A stretch of 64,000 nt of DNA, taken from NCBI GenBank assembly GCA_947595585.1, contig CANQET010000003.1, forward strand, positions 1 to 64,000. Direction: 5' to 3'. The stretch is from an uncultured Clostridia bacterium. Its GTDB lineage: Bacteria; Bacillota; Clostridia; Christensenellales; Borkfalkiaceae. The notes under the pieces were generated by a model. It was not told the DNA's origin and ran no database searches. It worked only from the letters and a program-made list of their open reading frames with translations. Positions 49,565 to 59,766 of this stretch are shown here, piece by piece. Both the position numbers and the translations under genes were made by a program. Every line of letters starts with the position of its first letter. Within the stretch, counting starts at the first letter, position 1.

Positions 49565-50101
49565 ATGAAGATCTACTACACGGCCTCGGGCACGCGCGAG
49601 GCGCTCTTTGCGGAAGTCCTCGCCCGCGAAAACGCCCAAACTTTTTTGCCCCATCTCGCCGAAAATGCCCACGGGAAGCCCTATTTTCGCATACATGGTG
49701 CCCCGTTTTTCAATCTCACCGATACGCACGGCCTTATTGCCATGGCGATCGGGGAATGCGAAATGGGGCTCGACGCCGAGCGGAGGATCCCCAGAAAGTC
49801 GGATGCCATCCGCGCAAGGCTGACTTCCCGCGAACGGGAGGAAGATTTCTTTCTGCTCTGGACGGCGAAGGAGGCCTTCGTAAAATTTTCGGGAAGCACC
49901 CTCGCGGCCATGCTGCCCCGCCTCGAATATGCGAAGGGGCAGATCTTCCTCGGCGGCGAGAAGATGGACGTATGCCTGCAACATTTCTATGTAGAAGACG
50001 CCGTCCTCTGCCTCTGTACGGAAAAGCCCGTAGCCTGCACGCTCGTCCCCCTCGCGCTCACACCTCGTACCACGTGCCCTCCGCGGGGACGATCGTCCTG
50101 A
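49565..50101 (+). CDS. 4'-phosphopantetheinyl transferase
   Basis: About 178 aa. Motifs of the Sfp/AcpT superfamily are present: FNLTDTHG, the magnesium-binding MGLDAERR (G-x-D-x-E) and WTAKEAFVKFSG (W-x-K-E). It transfers phosphopantetheine from CoA to carrier proteins; whether fatty-acid or other carriers cannot be told. The 3' end overlaps the convergent MBL gene by 44 bp. The ATG at 49565 lacks a Shine-Dalgarno site and sits 6 nt after the -10 box. Confidence 0.88.
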   Translation: MKIYYTASGTREALFAEVLARENAQTFLPHLAENAHGKPYFRIHGAPFFNLTDTHGLIAMAIGECEMGLDAERRIPRKSDAIRARLTSREREEDFFLLWTAKEAFVKFSGSTLAAMLPRLEYAKGQIFLGGEKMDVCLQHFYVEDAVLCLCTEKPVACTLVPLALTPRTTCPPRGRSS

Positions 50102-50840
50102 CCCCGGGGAGCGTCTCTTCCGCCGTGGGGGCGAACTTTTTGACGTTCATCTTATGCGTGAAGGGCGGGAAGGCGTCGTCGAAATGGTCGATCATCACGC
50201 CCTTGGGGGCGAAGATGCGCAAGAACTTACGCATATAGCGGTGCATGCGCGTCTTCCCCTGATAGGGAAAGATCAGAAGGTCGCACCCCGTGGGATATTG
50301 CACCCTCTTCTCGTACCCCGCAGAGCCGAGGATCATCACGCGTTTTTCGCCGTCGGAGACCTCAAACGCATATACGTCCCCCGCGATCTTGAAGCGATGC
50401 ACGCCCTTGATGAGCGCCACGCCCGATCTGAAATGACAAAAATACGTCTTGGGGGAGAAGAGCACGCCGAGCACCGTCCATACGTCGAACACGCAGTGGC
50501 GGCTCTTGAAGACCTTCACGGTGAACGGCCCCACCCGAATGGCGTCGCCCGCGGCGATCGCCTGCATGCGCGAGGCGTCGAGCCCGCTTCCCCGGGCACG
50601 CCGTATGCCGTTTTCCGAGACGTACACCCGCTGCACGGCCCCCTTGGAAAAGAGATCGATATCGCGGAAATGATCGAGATGGGGATGGGTGATGAAGATC
50701 GCCTCGGCCGTCGTCGCCTCATCGATGGGTACGGGGGGAAGCCCCCGCGAATATTCTTTGCAATAAGGGTCGAAAAGAAGGCGGGTCCCCCCCCCGCTTT
50801 CCAAGAGGAGCGACGCCGTTCCGTACTATTTGATTTTCAT
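50058..50840 (-). pseudogene. MBL-fold metallohydrolase interrupted by an in-frame TAG
   Basis: Beta-lactamase-fold hydrolase with the HPHLDHF motif and a second-site-like RHCVFD region. Family members of this type begin roughly MKIKYYGTASLLLESGG. Here the ATG at 50840 is followed by AAA ATC AAA, then TAG (50826-50828) in place of the expected tyrosine, and then TAC GGA ACG in frame. Everything after the TAG is intact to 50058. A nine-base G tract lies 10 codons later. A short product could begin from the TTG at 50804, but it has no Shine-Dalgarno site. A recent nonsense mutation, a sequencing error or readthrough are all possible. Confidence 0.75.
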
Positions 50841-50860
50841 GCGTATCCCCCATTTGGGAT

Positions 50861-50889
50861 ATTATAGCATGCTGAATTGCAATTTGCAA
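50861..50889 (-). promoter_or_regulatory. Promoter of MBL gene
   Basis: TTGCAA (50884-50889), 17-bp spacer, TATAAT (50861-50866). Predicted start about 14 nt before the ATG at 50840. Confidence 0.65.
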
Positions 50890-50919
50890 ACCTTTTGCGC
50901 GGGTTCGCGAAAAAAGCCG

Positions 50920-50949
50920 AAAAAACCGCCCGCGCAGCTCCGCGGACGG
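50920..50949 (-). terminator. Terminator of ferritin-like gene
   Basis: CCGCCCGCG/CGCGGACGG stem (50926-50949, one mismatch), then six T's on the minus strand. Confidence 0.75.
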
Positions 50950-50955
50950 CAAACC

Positions 50956-52203
50956 TTACTTTCCCTTCACTCTTGCGATATCAATGTTGTCCTTCTTGCG
51001 ATCGGAGAGGGCGCGGACGGGATGCTCAGCACCCTGGATGCGGTAATCCTGCCCGAGCTTTAAGATCGCCTTCTCAATGACCGTGTGCGTGCCGGCGCTC
51101 TCGGGCTTCCCGTTGATCTTCGCGTTGTAGCCGAAGTAGCGGAAGGTATCGGGCACCTTTTCGAGCTCCTCCCACCCCTCTTCGACGGCGGTGAGACGCA
51201 CGCTCTTCAAGACGTCGCGGATATACTCCTTCTGCGGACGGAACTTCAGAAGTTCGGGGAAGGCCCCACCCTCGGGCAGGACTTGCTGCCAGACCTTGCC
51301 TTCATAGGTCTTGAGCAGCTCCGCCGCCTCGTGCAGATGCGCGACTTCCTCCTCGAAGTGCTGTTCCCAGATCTTCTTGATGCGCTCGTCCTTTTCGTCC
51401 TCGTAGCACGAATAATAGAGGTAGCACTCGGTGTATTCGTTCATGAGAAGATTTTCCCACGGCGTCATGCAGGGATCTTTGAGACAGCCGTACCCCGTGA
51501 CATGCTGCTCCTCGATCATGGCGATCTCGTTGTAGAGCTTTCTGCCGAGAGGCGAGGCGTAGAGGTTGGCGACGTTCATATAGAAGTTCATGGTCTGCTG
51601 TTCGGCCGCCGTGATGATGTTGATGTTGAGCTTGGTCTTGAGGTCGTTGAGATAGCAGTTGATATAGAAGTTTACGTCGTCGGAGGGATGGCGGTATTCG
51701 GCGACGGTCGGCCGCCCGGGCATGATCTCGGTGTAACTTCCCACGAGCTTCTTGGGGTCTCCCCCCTTCTCGAGCTCCATGAGGTCGGAATACCTGTAGA
51801 GGTGGTCGAAATCCTCGAGGAGGGCAAAATCGAGCTGACGCTTCACATAGGCGTTCTTCTCGGTGACGGCGAGCGCGGCGGTAAGGTCGACGGCAAGCTG
51901 CTCATAGCCGATCGTATGCTCCAAGATGCTCTCGTCTGCGGGCTTTAGGGCGGCCACGCGCTTTTGTTGGATCTGCTCGCCGCGGCGCATGCGGGCGAGA
52001 CGGCGGCGAACGTCGTTGTTCGCACACATGCGGGTGAAGGAATTGGAGAGGCGTACGCTCTCGAACTCGGTGCCCGACATCAGGATGACCCGAAGACGGG
52101 TATAGGGATCGACTTCGTTCTTGTTGTAGGGCTTTACGAGCACTTTGTTCCACGAGGTAAAAATCTTTTCCGCACTCTGCGGTTTCAAATCAAACGGATC
52201 CAT
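50956..52203 (-). CDS. Ferritin-like domain protein (large, Clostridia type)
   Basis: About 415 aa, mostly alpha-helical and rich in Glu, His and Tyr. The helices LLEDFDHLYRYSDL, EEQHVTGYGC and HFEEEVAHLHEAAELLK carry the E-x2-H type di-iron ligands of ferritin-like four-helix bundles, here probably two bundles. Related uncharacterised proteins recur in anaerobes and may act in oxygen or peroxide defence, like the rubrerythrin at 62 kb. The start at 52203 (MDPFDLKP) has AAGGAGG; the open frame continues far upstream through antisense DNA and was discarded. Confidence 0.8.
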   Translation of the reverse strand: MDPFDLKPQSAEKIFTSWNKVLVKPYNKNEVDPYTRLRVILMSGTEFESVRLSNSFTRMCANNDVRRRLARMRRGEQIQQKRVAALKPADESILEHTIGYEQLAVDLTAALAVTEKNAYVKRQLDFALLEDFDHLYRYSDLMELEKGGDPKKLVGSYTEIMPGRPTVAEYRHPSDDVNFYINCYLNDLKTKLNINIITAAEQQTMNFYMNVANLYASPLGRKLYNEIAMIEEQHVTGYGCLKDPCMTPWENLLMNEYTECYLYYSCYEDEKDERIKKIWEQHFEEEVAHLHEAAELLKTYEGKVWQQVLPEGGAFPELLKFRPQKEYIRDVLKSVRLTAVEEGWEELEKVPDTFRYFGYNAKINGKPESAGTHTVIEKAILKLGQDYRIQGAEHPVRALSDRKKDNIDIARVKGK

Positions 52204-52257
52204 TTGATTCCTCCTTGCTGCGGTTATTGCCATCCGCAGGAAGAAGTATGCAGACGC

Positions 52258-52286
52258 TTGCCAAATCACAAAAAACTTGTTATAAT
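52258..52286 (+). promoter_or_regulatory. Promoter of mtnN-ung
   Basis: TTGCCA (52258-52263), 17-bp spacer, TATAAT (52281-52286). Short leader with GAGGT before the ATG at 52304. Confidence 0.6.
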
Positions 52287-52303
52287 AAAAAAAGAGGTAA
52301 GTT

Positions 52304-52963
52304 ATGATAGGTGTTGTCATTGCTATGGATCGGGAGGCCGAACTCCTGCTCGACCAAATGGAAGTGGAGAATATCCGCACGATCTTCGGAAAGACGGTGC
52401 ACATCGGCAAGGCGTTCGAAAAAGACGTCGCCCTCGTCGTCTCGGCGGAGGGAAAAGTCAATGCGGCCGCAGGCGCCTGCGCCGCACTCGCGCAGGGCGT
52501 AGATCTCGTGCTCAACTTCGGCGTCGCGGGCGGTCTTCGCCCCGAAAAAACCGAGGTGGGCGAAGTGTATCTCATCGAAAAGGCCGTACAATACGACTTC
52601 GATATCACCGAGCTTTCGGGCAAAGAAGTGGGTACGCTCCCCGGCGAATCCGAAAATTTCCTTCCGCTCTTCTGCCCCACGGGGCTTGCACTGCCCCGCC
52701 GCACGCTCGGCACGGGCGACCGCTTCGACGACTCCCCCGAAGATCATGCCCTCCTTCTTCGCCTCGGCTGTGAGATCCGCGAGATGGAGGCGGGAGCCAT
52801 CGCACAGGTCTGCAAGTATGCGGGCGTCCCCTTCTGCGCGGTGAAGGCCATCTCCGACGTCTATGGTTCGAGCCCGACGGCCGAGCAATTCCGCAAAAAC
52901 TGCAAGTATGCCCTCCTCGAACTGAAGGCGCAGCTTCCCGAGATCTTTGCGGCGTTGGAGTGA
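52304..52963 (+). CDS. mtnN: 5'-methylthioadenosine/S-adenosylhomocysteine nucleosidase
   Basis: 219 aa, the usual size for MtnN/Pfs. It has the family N-terminus (IGVVIAMDREAELL), the SAEGKVNAAAGACAAL segment, the LNFGVAGGL glycine region and the catalytic MEAGAIAQVC...FCAVKAISDVYG with the key Asp. It removes adenine from MTA and SAH, feeding methionine salvage and relieving methylation inhibition. It is followed 4 bp later by ung, so the two form an operon of base-releasing N-glycosidic hydrolases. Confidence 0.95.
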   Translation: MIGVVIAMDREAELLLDQMEVENIRTIFGKTVHIGKAFEKDVALVVSAEGKVNAAAGACAALAQGVDLVLNFGVAGGLRPEKTEVGEVYLIEKAVQYDFDITELSGKEVGTLPGESENFLPLFCPTGLALPRRTLGTGDRFDDSPEDHALLLRLGCEIREMEAGAIAQVCKYAGVPFCAVKAISDVYGSSPTAEQFRKNCKYALLELKAQLPEIFAALE

Positions 52964-52967
52964 GAAG

Positions 52968-53636
52968 ATGATCGACCTCGGCGATTGGAAGGAGCCACTC
53001 GCTCCCCTCTTTGCGGATGAACGCTATCAAAAGATCCGTGAATTTCTGAAGTACGAATATTCGCACTATATCGTCTATCCCGATATGCACGATATCTTCA
53101 ACTGCTTCCGCTATACGCCGTATCGCCGCGTGAAAGTCGTGCTGCTGGGGCAGGACCCCTATCATGAATACGGGCAGGCGCACGGGCTCTGCTTCTCGGT
53201 GAAGGAGGGCGTACCCAAGCCCCCCTCCCTCGAAAACATGCTCAAGGAGCTGAAGCAGGATCTCGGCTGCGATCCGCCGAGATCGGGGGATCTCACCAAA
53301 TGGGCAAGGGAGGGCGTGCTGCTTCTGAATACCTCGCTCACCGTGCGGGAACATCAGGCGAATTCGCATGCAAATTGCGGCTGGAGCTGGTTTACGGACG
53401 CGGTCATAGCGCTCCTTTCCGCCCAAAAAGAGCACCTCGTCTTCCTGCTTTGGGGCGGCAACGCGCGGCGCAAGAAGCCGCTCATCGACCAAACAAAACA
53501 CTGCATCCTCGAGTGTGCGCATCCCTCTCCTCTCTCGGCATACAACGGGTTCTTCGGCTGCCGCCACTTCTCGCGGACCAATGAATATCTCACCGCCCAC
53601 GGAATTTCGCCCGTGGACTGGGATCTGAACAAATAA
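52968..53636 (+). CDS. ung: Uracil-DNA glycosylase (family 1)
   Basis: About 222 aa. Catalytic motif GQDPYHEYGQAHGLCFSV (with the water-activating Asp), LLNTSLTVREHQANSH, and the DNA-intercalation loop HPSPLSAYNGFFGCRHF with the catalytic His are all intact. It excises uracil from DNA arising by deamination or misincorporation. I start at the ATG at 52968 (MIDLGDW), preceded by GGAG, 4 bp after mtnN. Confidence 0.97.
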   Translation: MIDLGDWKEPLAPLFADERYQKIREFLKYEYSHYIVYPDMHDIFNCFRYTPYRRVKVVLLGQDPYHEYGQAHGLCFSVKEGVPKPPSLENMLKELKQDLGCDPPRSGDLTKWAREGVLLLNTSLTVREHQANSHANCGWSWFTDAVIALLSAQKEHLVFLLWGGNARRKKPLIDQTKHCILECAHPSPLSAYNGFFGCRHFSRTNEYLTAHGISPVDWDLNK

Positions 53637-53650
53637 GGGGGGGTACCTAT

Positions 53651-54538
53651 ATGAAAAAAACACTGTTTGCGGCGACGGCGCTCTGCGCCGCGCTCGCCAT
53701 CTGCGGCTGCGGAGGAGAGCCGAAAAAGCCCGATCCCGCGCCCGAACCCGTATCTGCACAATACGATATCCGCGAGGGCCACTTCGATATGGATGCAAAC
53801 GCGGATTTTGCGGCGTCGACGGTCGTACCGCGGGAAAACAGTCCGCTCGCGGGCAAGCTCTTCTACTTTCTCGGCTCCTCGGTGACCTACGGCGCCGCCT
53901 CGGGGGGCGAGAGCATGGCGGATTTCCTCGCCGCGCTCACGGGCTGTACCTGCGTGAAGGAAGCGGTCTCGGGGACGACGATCTTCGACGACGGCAAAAC
54001 CGATAACACGGGTACGAAATCGTATACCCGCCGCCTGACGCAGGGGACCGCCTTCGATAAGACCGCCCGCCCCGATGCCTTCATCTGCCAAATTTCCACG
54101 AACGACGCCACCAACGATCGCCTCGGCATGCGCGGGGAGATCGCGGAGGGCATCCTCGCCGCAGAGGAATACGACCGTGCGACCACCCTCGGCGGCGTGG
54201 AATTCATCCTCCGCTATGTCTCGGATACATGGGGGTGCCCCGTCTATTTCTATTCGGGCGCCTACTTCGGCGACGAGGGCAGCCGCAAGAATTCCAACCC
54301 CAAGGGTTCGGAATACGGAAAGCTCGTCGGGGAAGTCAAGGAGGTCGTCGAGAAGTGGAAGCATGCGGGGTACGATGTCGACGTCATCGATCTCTACAAC
54401 GATGAAGCCTTCAACAGCGCCGTCACCGATGAATATTACGCTTGGTGCACGAGCGACCCCATCCACCCCAAGAAGGCGGGCTACCTCAATTGGTGGACCC
54501 CCTACTTCGAGGCCTTCCTCATCAATCACCTGAAGTAA
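53651..54538 (+). CDS. Lipoprotein SGNH/GDSL-type hydrolase
   Basis: 295 aa. The signal sequence MKKTLFAATALCAALAICGC ends in the lipobox ICGC. The mature protein has the SGNH blocks: FLGSSVTYG (block I with nucleophile Ser), a Gly in the next strand, QISTNDATND (Asn block) and DPIHPKKAGY (the D-x2-H catalytic pair). It probably removes acyl or acetyl groups from surface carbohydrates or lipids outside the cell. A G-rich tract serves as ribosome site. Single gene facing repeat block 5. Confidence 0.87.
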   Translation: MKKTLFAATALCAALAICGCGGEPKKPDPAPEPVSAQYDIREGHFDMDANADFAASTVVPRENSPLAGKLFYFLGSSVTYGAASGGESMADFLAALTGCTCVKEAVSGTTIFDDGKTDNTGTKSYTRRLTQGTAFDKTARPDAFICQISTNDATNDRLGMRGEIAEGILAAEEYDRATTLGGVEFILRYVSDTWGCPVYFYSGAYFGDEGSRKNSNPKGSEYGKLVGEVKEVVEKWKHAGYDVDVIDLYNDEAFNSAVTDEYYAWCTSDPIHPKKAGYLNWWTPYFEAFLINHLK

Positions 54539-55600
54539 GCAAGCTGTAGGAAGCAAACGGGCAACTACGCAGTCCGAAAGCCCTACCCCCTTCGGGGGTT
54601 CATCTCGAGCATCTACCCCTCCGTGGTTTATTCCGAGCGACACCCCCTCCGTGGGAGGGGGATCAAGGGGGTGGGGCGGCGAGAAAGCAACTACGCAGTC
54701 CGACCCCTTGCTTCCCCTCTCAGGGGAAGCACTCGCACAGTCCTCTCCCTTGCTTCCCCTTTTAGGGGAAGTACCTGCGTAGCAGGGGATAGGGTTTCCA
54801 AAACCCCTCAGCCGCGTCTTACGCCGCGCCAGCTCCCCTACAAGGGGAGCCAAGGGAGTCCGAACGTCATTTCGCCCCGACCGCAGCTTCTATTTGTTCT
54901 ACTAAGGTCGGCACGAGCCATTAGGCGAAGTAACGAAGTAGAGAAATCTCGCCCTTGAGATTCCTCACCCCTAACGGGGTTCGGAATGACGTGCTGAAGT
55001 GCCCCGTCGTCACCTGCCCACCCCCTACCCCCCTCCGTGGGAGGGGGGTAGGGGGTGGGGCGGAAGAAAAGCAACTACGCAGTCCGACCCCAAGCCCTAC
55101 CCCCTTCGGGGTTCATCTCGAGCATCTACCCCTCCGTGGTTTATTCCGAGCGACACCCCCTCCGTGGGAGGGGGATCAAGGGGGTGGGGCGGCGAGAAAG
55201 CAACTACGCAGTCCGAAAGCCCTACCCCCTTCGGGGGTAGGGTGGCACGGCATCGCCGTGACGGATGGGGGGCAAAAAATGGAACACGACGGGGCAACTA
55301 CGCAGTCCGTCCCCTTGCTTCCCCTCTCAGGGGAAGTACCTGCGGCAGCGAGGGATAGGGTTTCCAAAACCCCTCAGTCACGGCTGCGCCGCGCCAGCTC
55401 CCCTACGAGGGGAGCCAAGAGTCGCTCGAGAGAGGCCTCTTCGGTCTCCTGCCCACCCCCCTACCCCCCTCCGTGGGAGGGGGTGGTGGTCGGTCCTCCG
55501 CGGGAGGGGGTGGTGGTCGGTCCTCCGTGGGAGGGATATTGCGCATGATAAACTACATGGGTGCCCCGTCGTGCCACACCGCGGTAAACTACCGAAAAAA
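54539..55600. repeat. Intergenic mosaic repeat block 5
   Basis: About 1.1 kb without a gene. Repeated R4 hairpins (54638-54678, 55017-55061, 55154-55191 and a cluster at 55450-55530), two R3 units (54705-54857 and 55310-55423) and an R1 interrupted by the R6 mini-element (54861-54993) are present. A sub-block with CCTACCCCCTTCGGGG (54585-54680) recurs at 55096-55240. Confidence 0.75.
54875..54931 (-). mobile_element. R6 mini-element, copy 3 (inserted in R1)
   Basis: 57 bp, reverse orientation, placed exactly between GTCATTTCG and AACG of an R1 repeat. The uninterrupted R1 junction is seen at 42665 and 43112. Stem CCGACC...GGTCGG read on the element's own strand; the apical GGCTCGTGCC motif is conserved. 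Confidence 0.75.
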
Positions 55601-55603
55601 TAT

Positions 55604-55638
55604 TACGCCCTGCGAAAGCCGCAGGGCGTATGCGTTTT
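55604..55638 (-). terminator. Terminator of XRE regulator; duplicated hairpin copy A
   Basis: TACGCCCTGC/GCAGGGCGTA stem with loop GAAAGCC (55604-55630). Nearly identical to 56184-56210. Confidence 0.8.
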
Positions 55639-55845
55639 TCAAAGCTCCAAACCGAGCAGATCGTCCGCCGAAATGCGGAACGTCTTGCAGATCGCAACAA
55701 GGCATTCCACCGTCGGCATGCTCTTATCTTTCTCCCAAAGCGAGATCGTATCCTGTGATACGGCGAGCATTGCGCCGAATTGCGCTTGCGTCATGCCCGC
55801 TTCCGTACGAATCTCTCGGATCCGCTGTCCCAATGTTGTGTTCAC
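55639..55845 (-). CDS. Small XRE-family repressor
   Basis: 68 aa, almost only a helix-turn-helix: LGQRIREIRTEAGMTQAQFGAMLAVSQDTISLWEKDKSMPTVECL. It probably binds as a dimer to the two matching 17-bp palindromes in the 70-bp divergent intergenic region. One lies in its own promoter spacer and the other in that of the neighbour, so it would repress both genes. The start codon is GTG (55845), 6 nt after a TAAAAT -10 box with no Shine-Dalgarno site, suggesting a leaderless transcript. Its -35 (AAGTAT) is weak. Confidence 0.85.
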   Translation of the reverse strand: MNTTLGQRIREIRTEAGMTQAQFGAMLAVSQDTISLWEKDKSMPTVECLVAICKTFRISADDLLGLEL

Positions 55846-55855
55846 GCTTCTATTT

Positions 55856-55872
55856 TACGAGAATTTTTCGTA
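55856..55872. promoter_or_regulatory. Operator 1 of XRE regulator
   Basis: 17-bp palindrome TACGAGAATTTTTCGTA within the spacer of the XRE promoter (-10 TAAAAT at 55852-55857). Confidence 0.7.
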
Positions 55873-55878
55873 AAATAC

Positions 55879-55907
55879 TTGACATACGAGGATTTCTCGT
55901 ATAAAAT
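55879..55907 (+). promoter_or_regulatory. Promoter of HMA-like gene (leaderless)
   Basis: TTGACA (55879-55884), 17-bp spacer, TAAAAT (55902-55907), then 7 nt to the ATG at 55915. Confidence 0.65.
55885..55901. promoter_or_regulatory. Operator 2 of XRE regulator
   Basis: 17-bp perfect palindrome TACGAGGATTTCTCGTA filling exactly the spacer between the -35 and -10 boxes of the divergent promoter. Same consensus as operator 1. Confidence 0.75.
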
Positions 55908-55914
55908 ATCATCT

Positions 55915-56178
55915 ATGAAACTTCGGACGACGGAAGGCGACGAGGAAGAGATCGTCTTATTTGTTTTGATCCCGCAATGCAGCCACTGCCGCGCGCGCAT
56001 TCGGGAAGAGCTGATGCGATGCGGCTATTGGGAGCGCGTGGAGATCGGCTACCCGCTTGCCGAGGGTTCGGCCGTCTCGCTCGTCTATCGCAAGGGGAAA
56101 TTCCCCGAAGTGGACTATTGGAAACTTGCCAAAGCGGCCAAAACGCGGCTCGACCGACTCGGTTACCGTGTCCTTTGA
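55915..56178 (+). CDS. Small CxxC protein, HMA-like fold
   Basis: 87 aa with a CSHC motif (PQCSHCRARIREELMRCGY) followed by alternating strands and a helix ending RLDRLGYRVL. The order strand-CxxC-helix-two strands-helix-strand and the GY near the end resemble heavy-metal-associated (HMA) domains, though the usual GMxC start is absent. It could bind a soft metal or act as a small redox protein. Divergent from and apparently repressed by the XRE regulator. The cassette sits between duplicated terminators. Confidence 0.65.
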   Translation: MKLRTTEGDEEEIVLFVLIPQCSHCRARIREELMRCGYWERVEIGYPLAEGSAVSLVYRKGKFPEVDYWKLAKAAKTRLDRLGYRVL

Positions 56179-56183
56179 AAAAA

Positions 56184-56213
56184 TACGCCCTGCAAAAGCC
56201 GCAGGGCGTATTT
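56184..56213. terminator. Terminator of clpC and HMA-like gene; duplicated hairpin copy B
   Basis: TACGCCCTGC/GCAGGGCGTA stem (56184-56210), loop AAAAGCC. Serves both convergent genes. One loop difference from copy A at 55604. Confidence 0.8.
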
Positions 56214-56216
56214 CGT

Positions 56217-58703
<2,487 letters not shown>

Positions 58704-58713
58704 ACCGTCTCCT

Positions 58714-59766
58714 TCAGTAAAAGAGCTCCATGCCCCGTATGGTCTTGGTCACGTATTCTGCGCGGAAGGCGCACTGCCCCGTCTCATCGAGGGTGCCCCC
58801 GTTCATGCGTTCGATGCTCGCGGGGCGCATGGCGGTGAGGAGCTGATCGAGCTCCTGCATGCGGTCGTCGCGGCGGTCGCCGTCCCTGCCGAAGTACCCG
58901 AGCGCGACGCCGAGCTTCACATCGGCGATGCACTGCGAAAATTCCGAAAGCCCGATGAGGCAGCAATTCGAGAGCAGGCCGTATGCCCGCATCACGCGGT
59001 CCTTGAGCGCGATGCCCTCCTCGGCCTTCATGCGCCCCCGTTCTAAAAGTTCGGCTTCGACGATGACCCGTACCGATTGCTCGACGCCCTTGATGAGTTC
59101 GACTTCGGAGACGCCGAGGGTCACCTCGTTGCTCACCTGAAAGAGTTCGCCCTCCGTGCCGCTTCCCTCGCCCGAGGCGCCGCGTACGGTAAGCCCGAGG
59201 CGCTTCAAATCCGAGGTGATGCGCTTCATGCGCCCCCGCCGCGAGAGGGCGGGCAGAAAGAGCATGACGGAGGCACGCATGCCCGTCCCCACGTTGGTGG
59301 GGCAGGCGGTGAGGTACCCGAACTCCGCATCATAGGCGAAGGGGATGGAATCGGAAATGATCTCGTCGATGCCCGCGATGCGCTCGTAGGCACGGCGCAG
59401 ATCGAAGCCCTCGAGAAAGTATTGCTCGCGGATGTGGTCTTCCTCGTTGATCATGACGGAGATACACTCGTCTTTGGAGACAAGCGCCGCCGCGATCCCG
59501 CGATGCCGCAGAAGATCCCGCGAGATGAGGTTGCGCTCCTGCAAAAACGCCGCAAGCTCGGGGGAGATGCCGTCCATCTCGTAGAGCGTGAAGTCCTCGA
59601 GGCTGGTGAGCTCGGCGGAAAGCAGGTGGATCATCTCCCCCGCCTGCTCTTCGGCATGCGGATCGCGGAAGAGACGCGCGGGGAAGGGGTAATCCTTGAA
59701 ATTTCGTGCGAGACGGATGCGGGAAGTGACCGCAACGCTCTCGTAATCCAAAGCTACGGCTGCCAT
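58714..59766 (-). CDS. mcsB: Protein-arginine kinase McsB
   Basis: 350 aa, full length. It is related to creatine/arginine kinases: SRIRLARNFKDYPFP at the start, DEIISDSIPFAYDAEFGYLTACPTNVGTGMRASVMLFLP around the catalytic Cys, and VRGASGEGSG for nucleotide binding. It phosphorylates arginines on proteins, marking them for ClpC. The ATG follows the mcsA stop directly (TAAATG), with GGAGG in the end of mcsA, so translation is coupled. Confidence 0.95.
   Translation of the reverse strand: MAAVALDYESVAVTSRIRLARNFKDYPFPARLFRDPHAEEQAGEMIHLLSAELTSLEDFTLYEMDGISPELAAFLQERNLISRDLLRHRGIAAALVSKDECISVMINEEDHIREQYFLEGFDLRRAYERIAGIDEIISDSIPFAYDAEFGYLTACPTNVGTGMRASVMLFLPALSRRGRMKRITSDLKRLGLTVRGASGEGSGTEGELFQVSNEVTLGVSEVELIKGVEQSVRVIVEAELLERGRMKAEEGIALKDRVMRAYGLLSNCCLIGLSEFSQCIADVKLGVALGYFGRDGDRRDDRMQELDQLLTAMRPASIERMNGGTLDETGQCAFRAEYVTKTIRGMELFY

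Noticed and set aside
50826..50828. Genome-wide recoding of TAG
   Set aside because: At least one well-supported gene in the window (ending 32705) uses TAG as its stop, and no suppressor tRNA or selenocysteine/pyrrolysine machinery is seen here.
54539..55600. Possible CRISPR array or tandem genes in the repeat block
   Set aside because: Repeats are irregular in length and spacing, hairpin-rich and found in four other intergenic blocks; no cas genes and no unique regular spacers. Frames rich in Pro/Leu/Arg/Gly motifs are just translated repeats.
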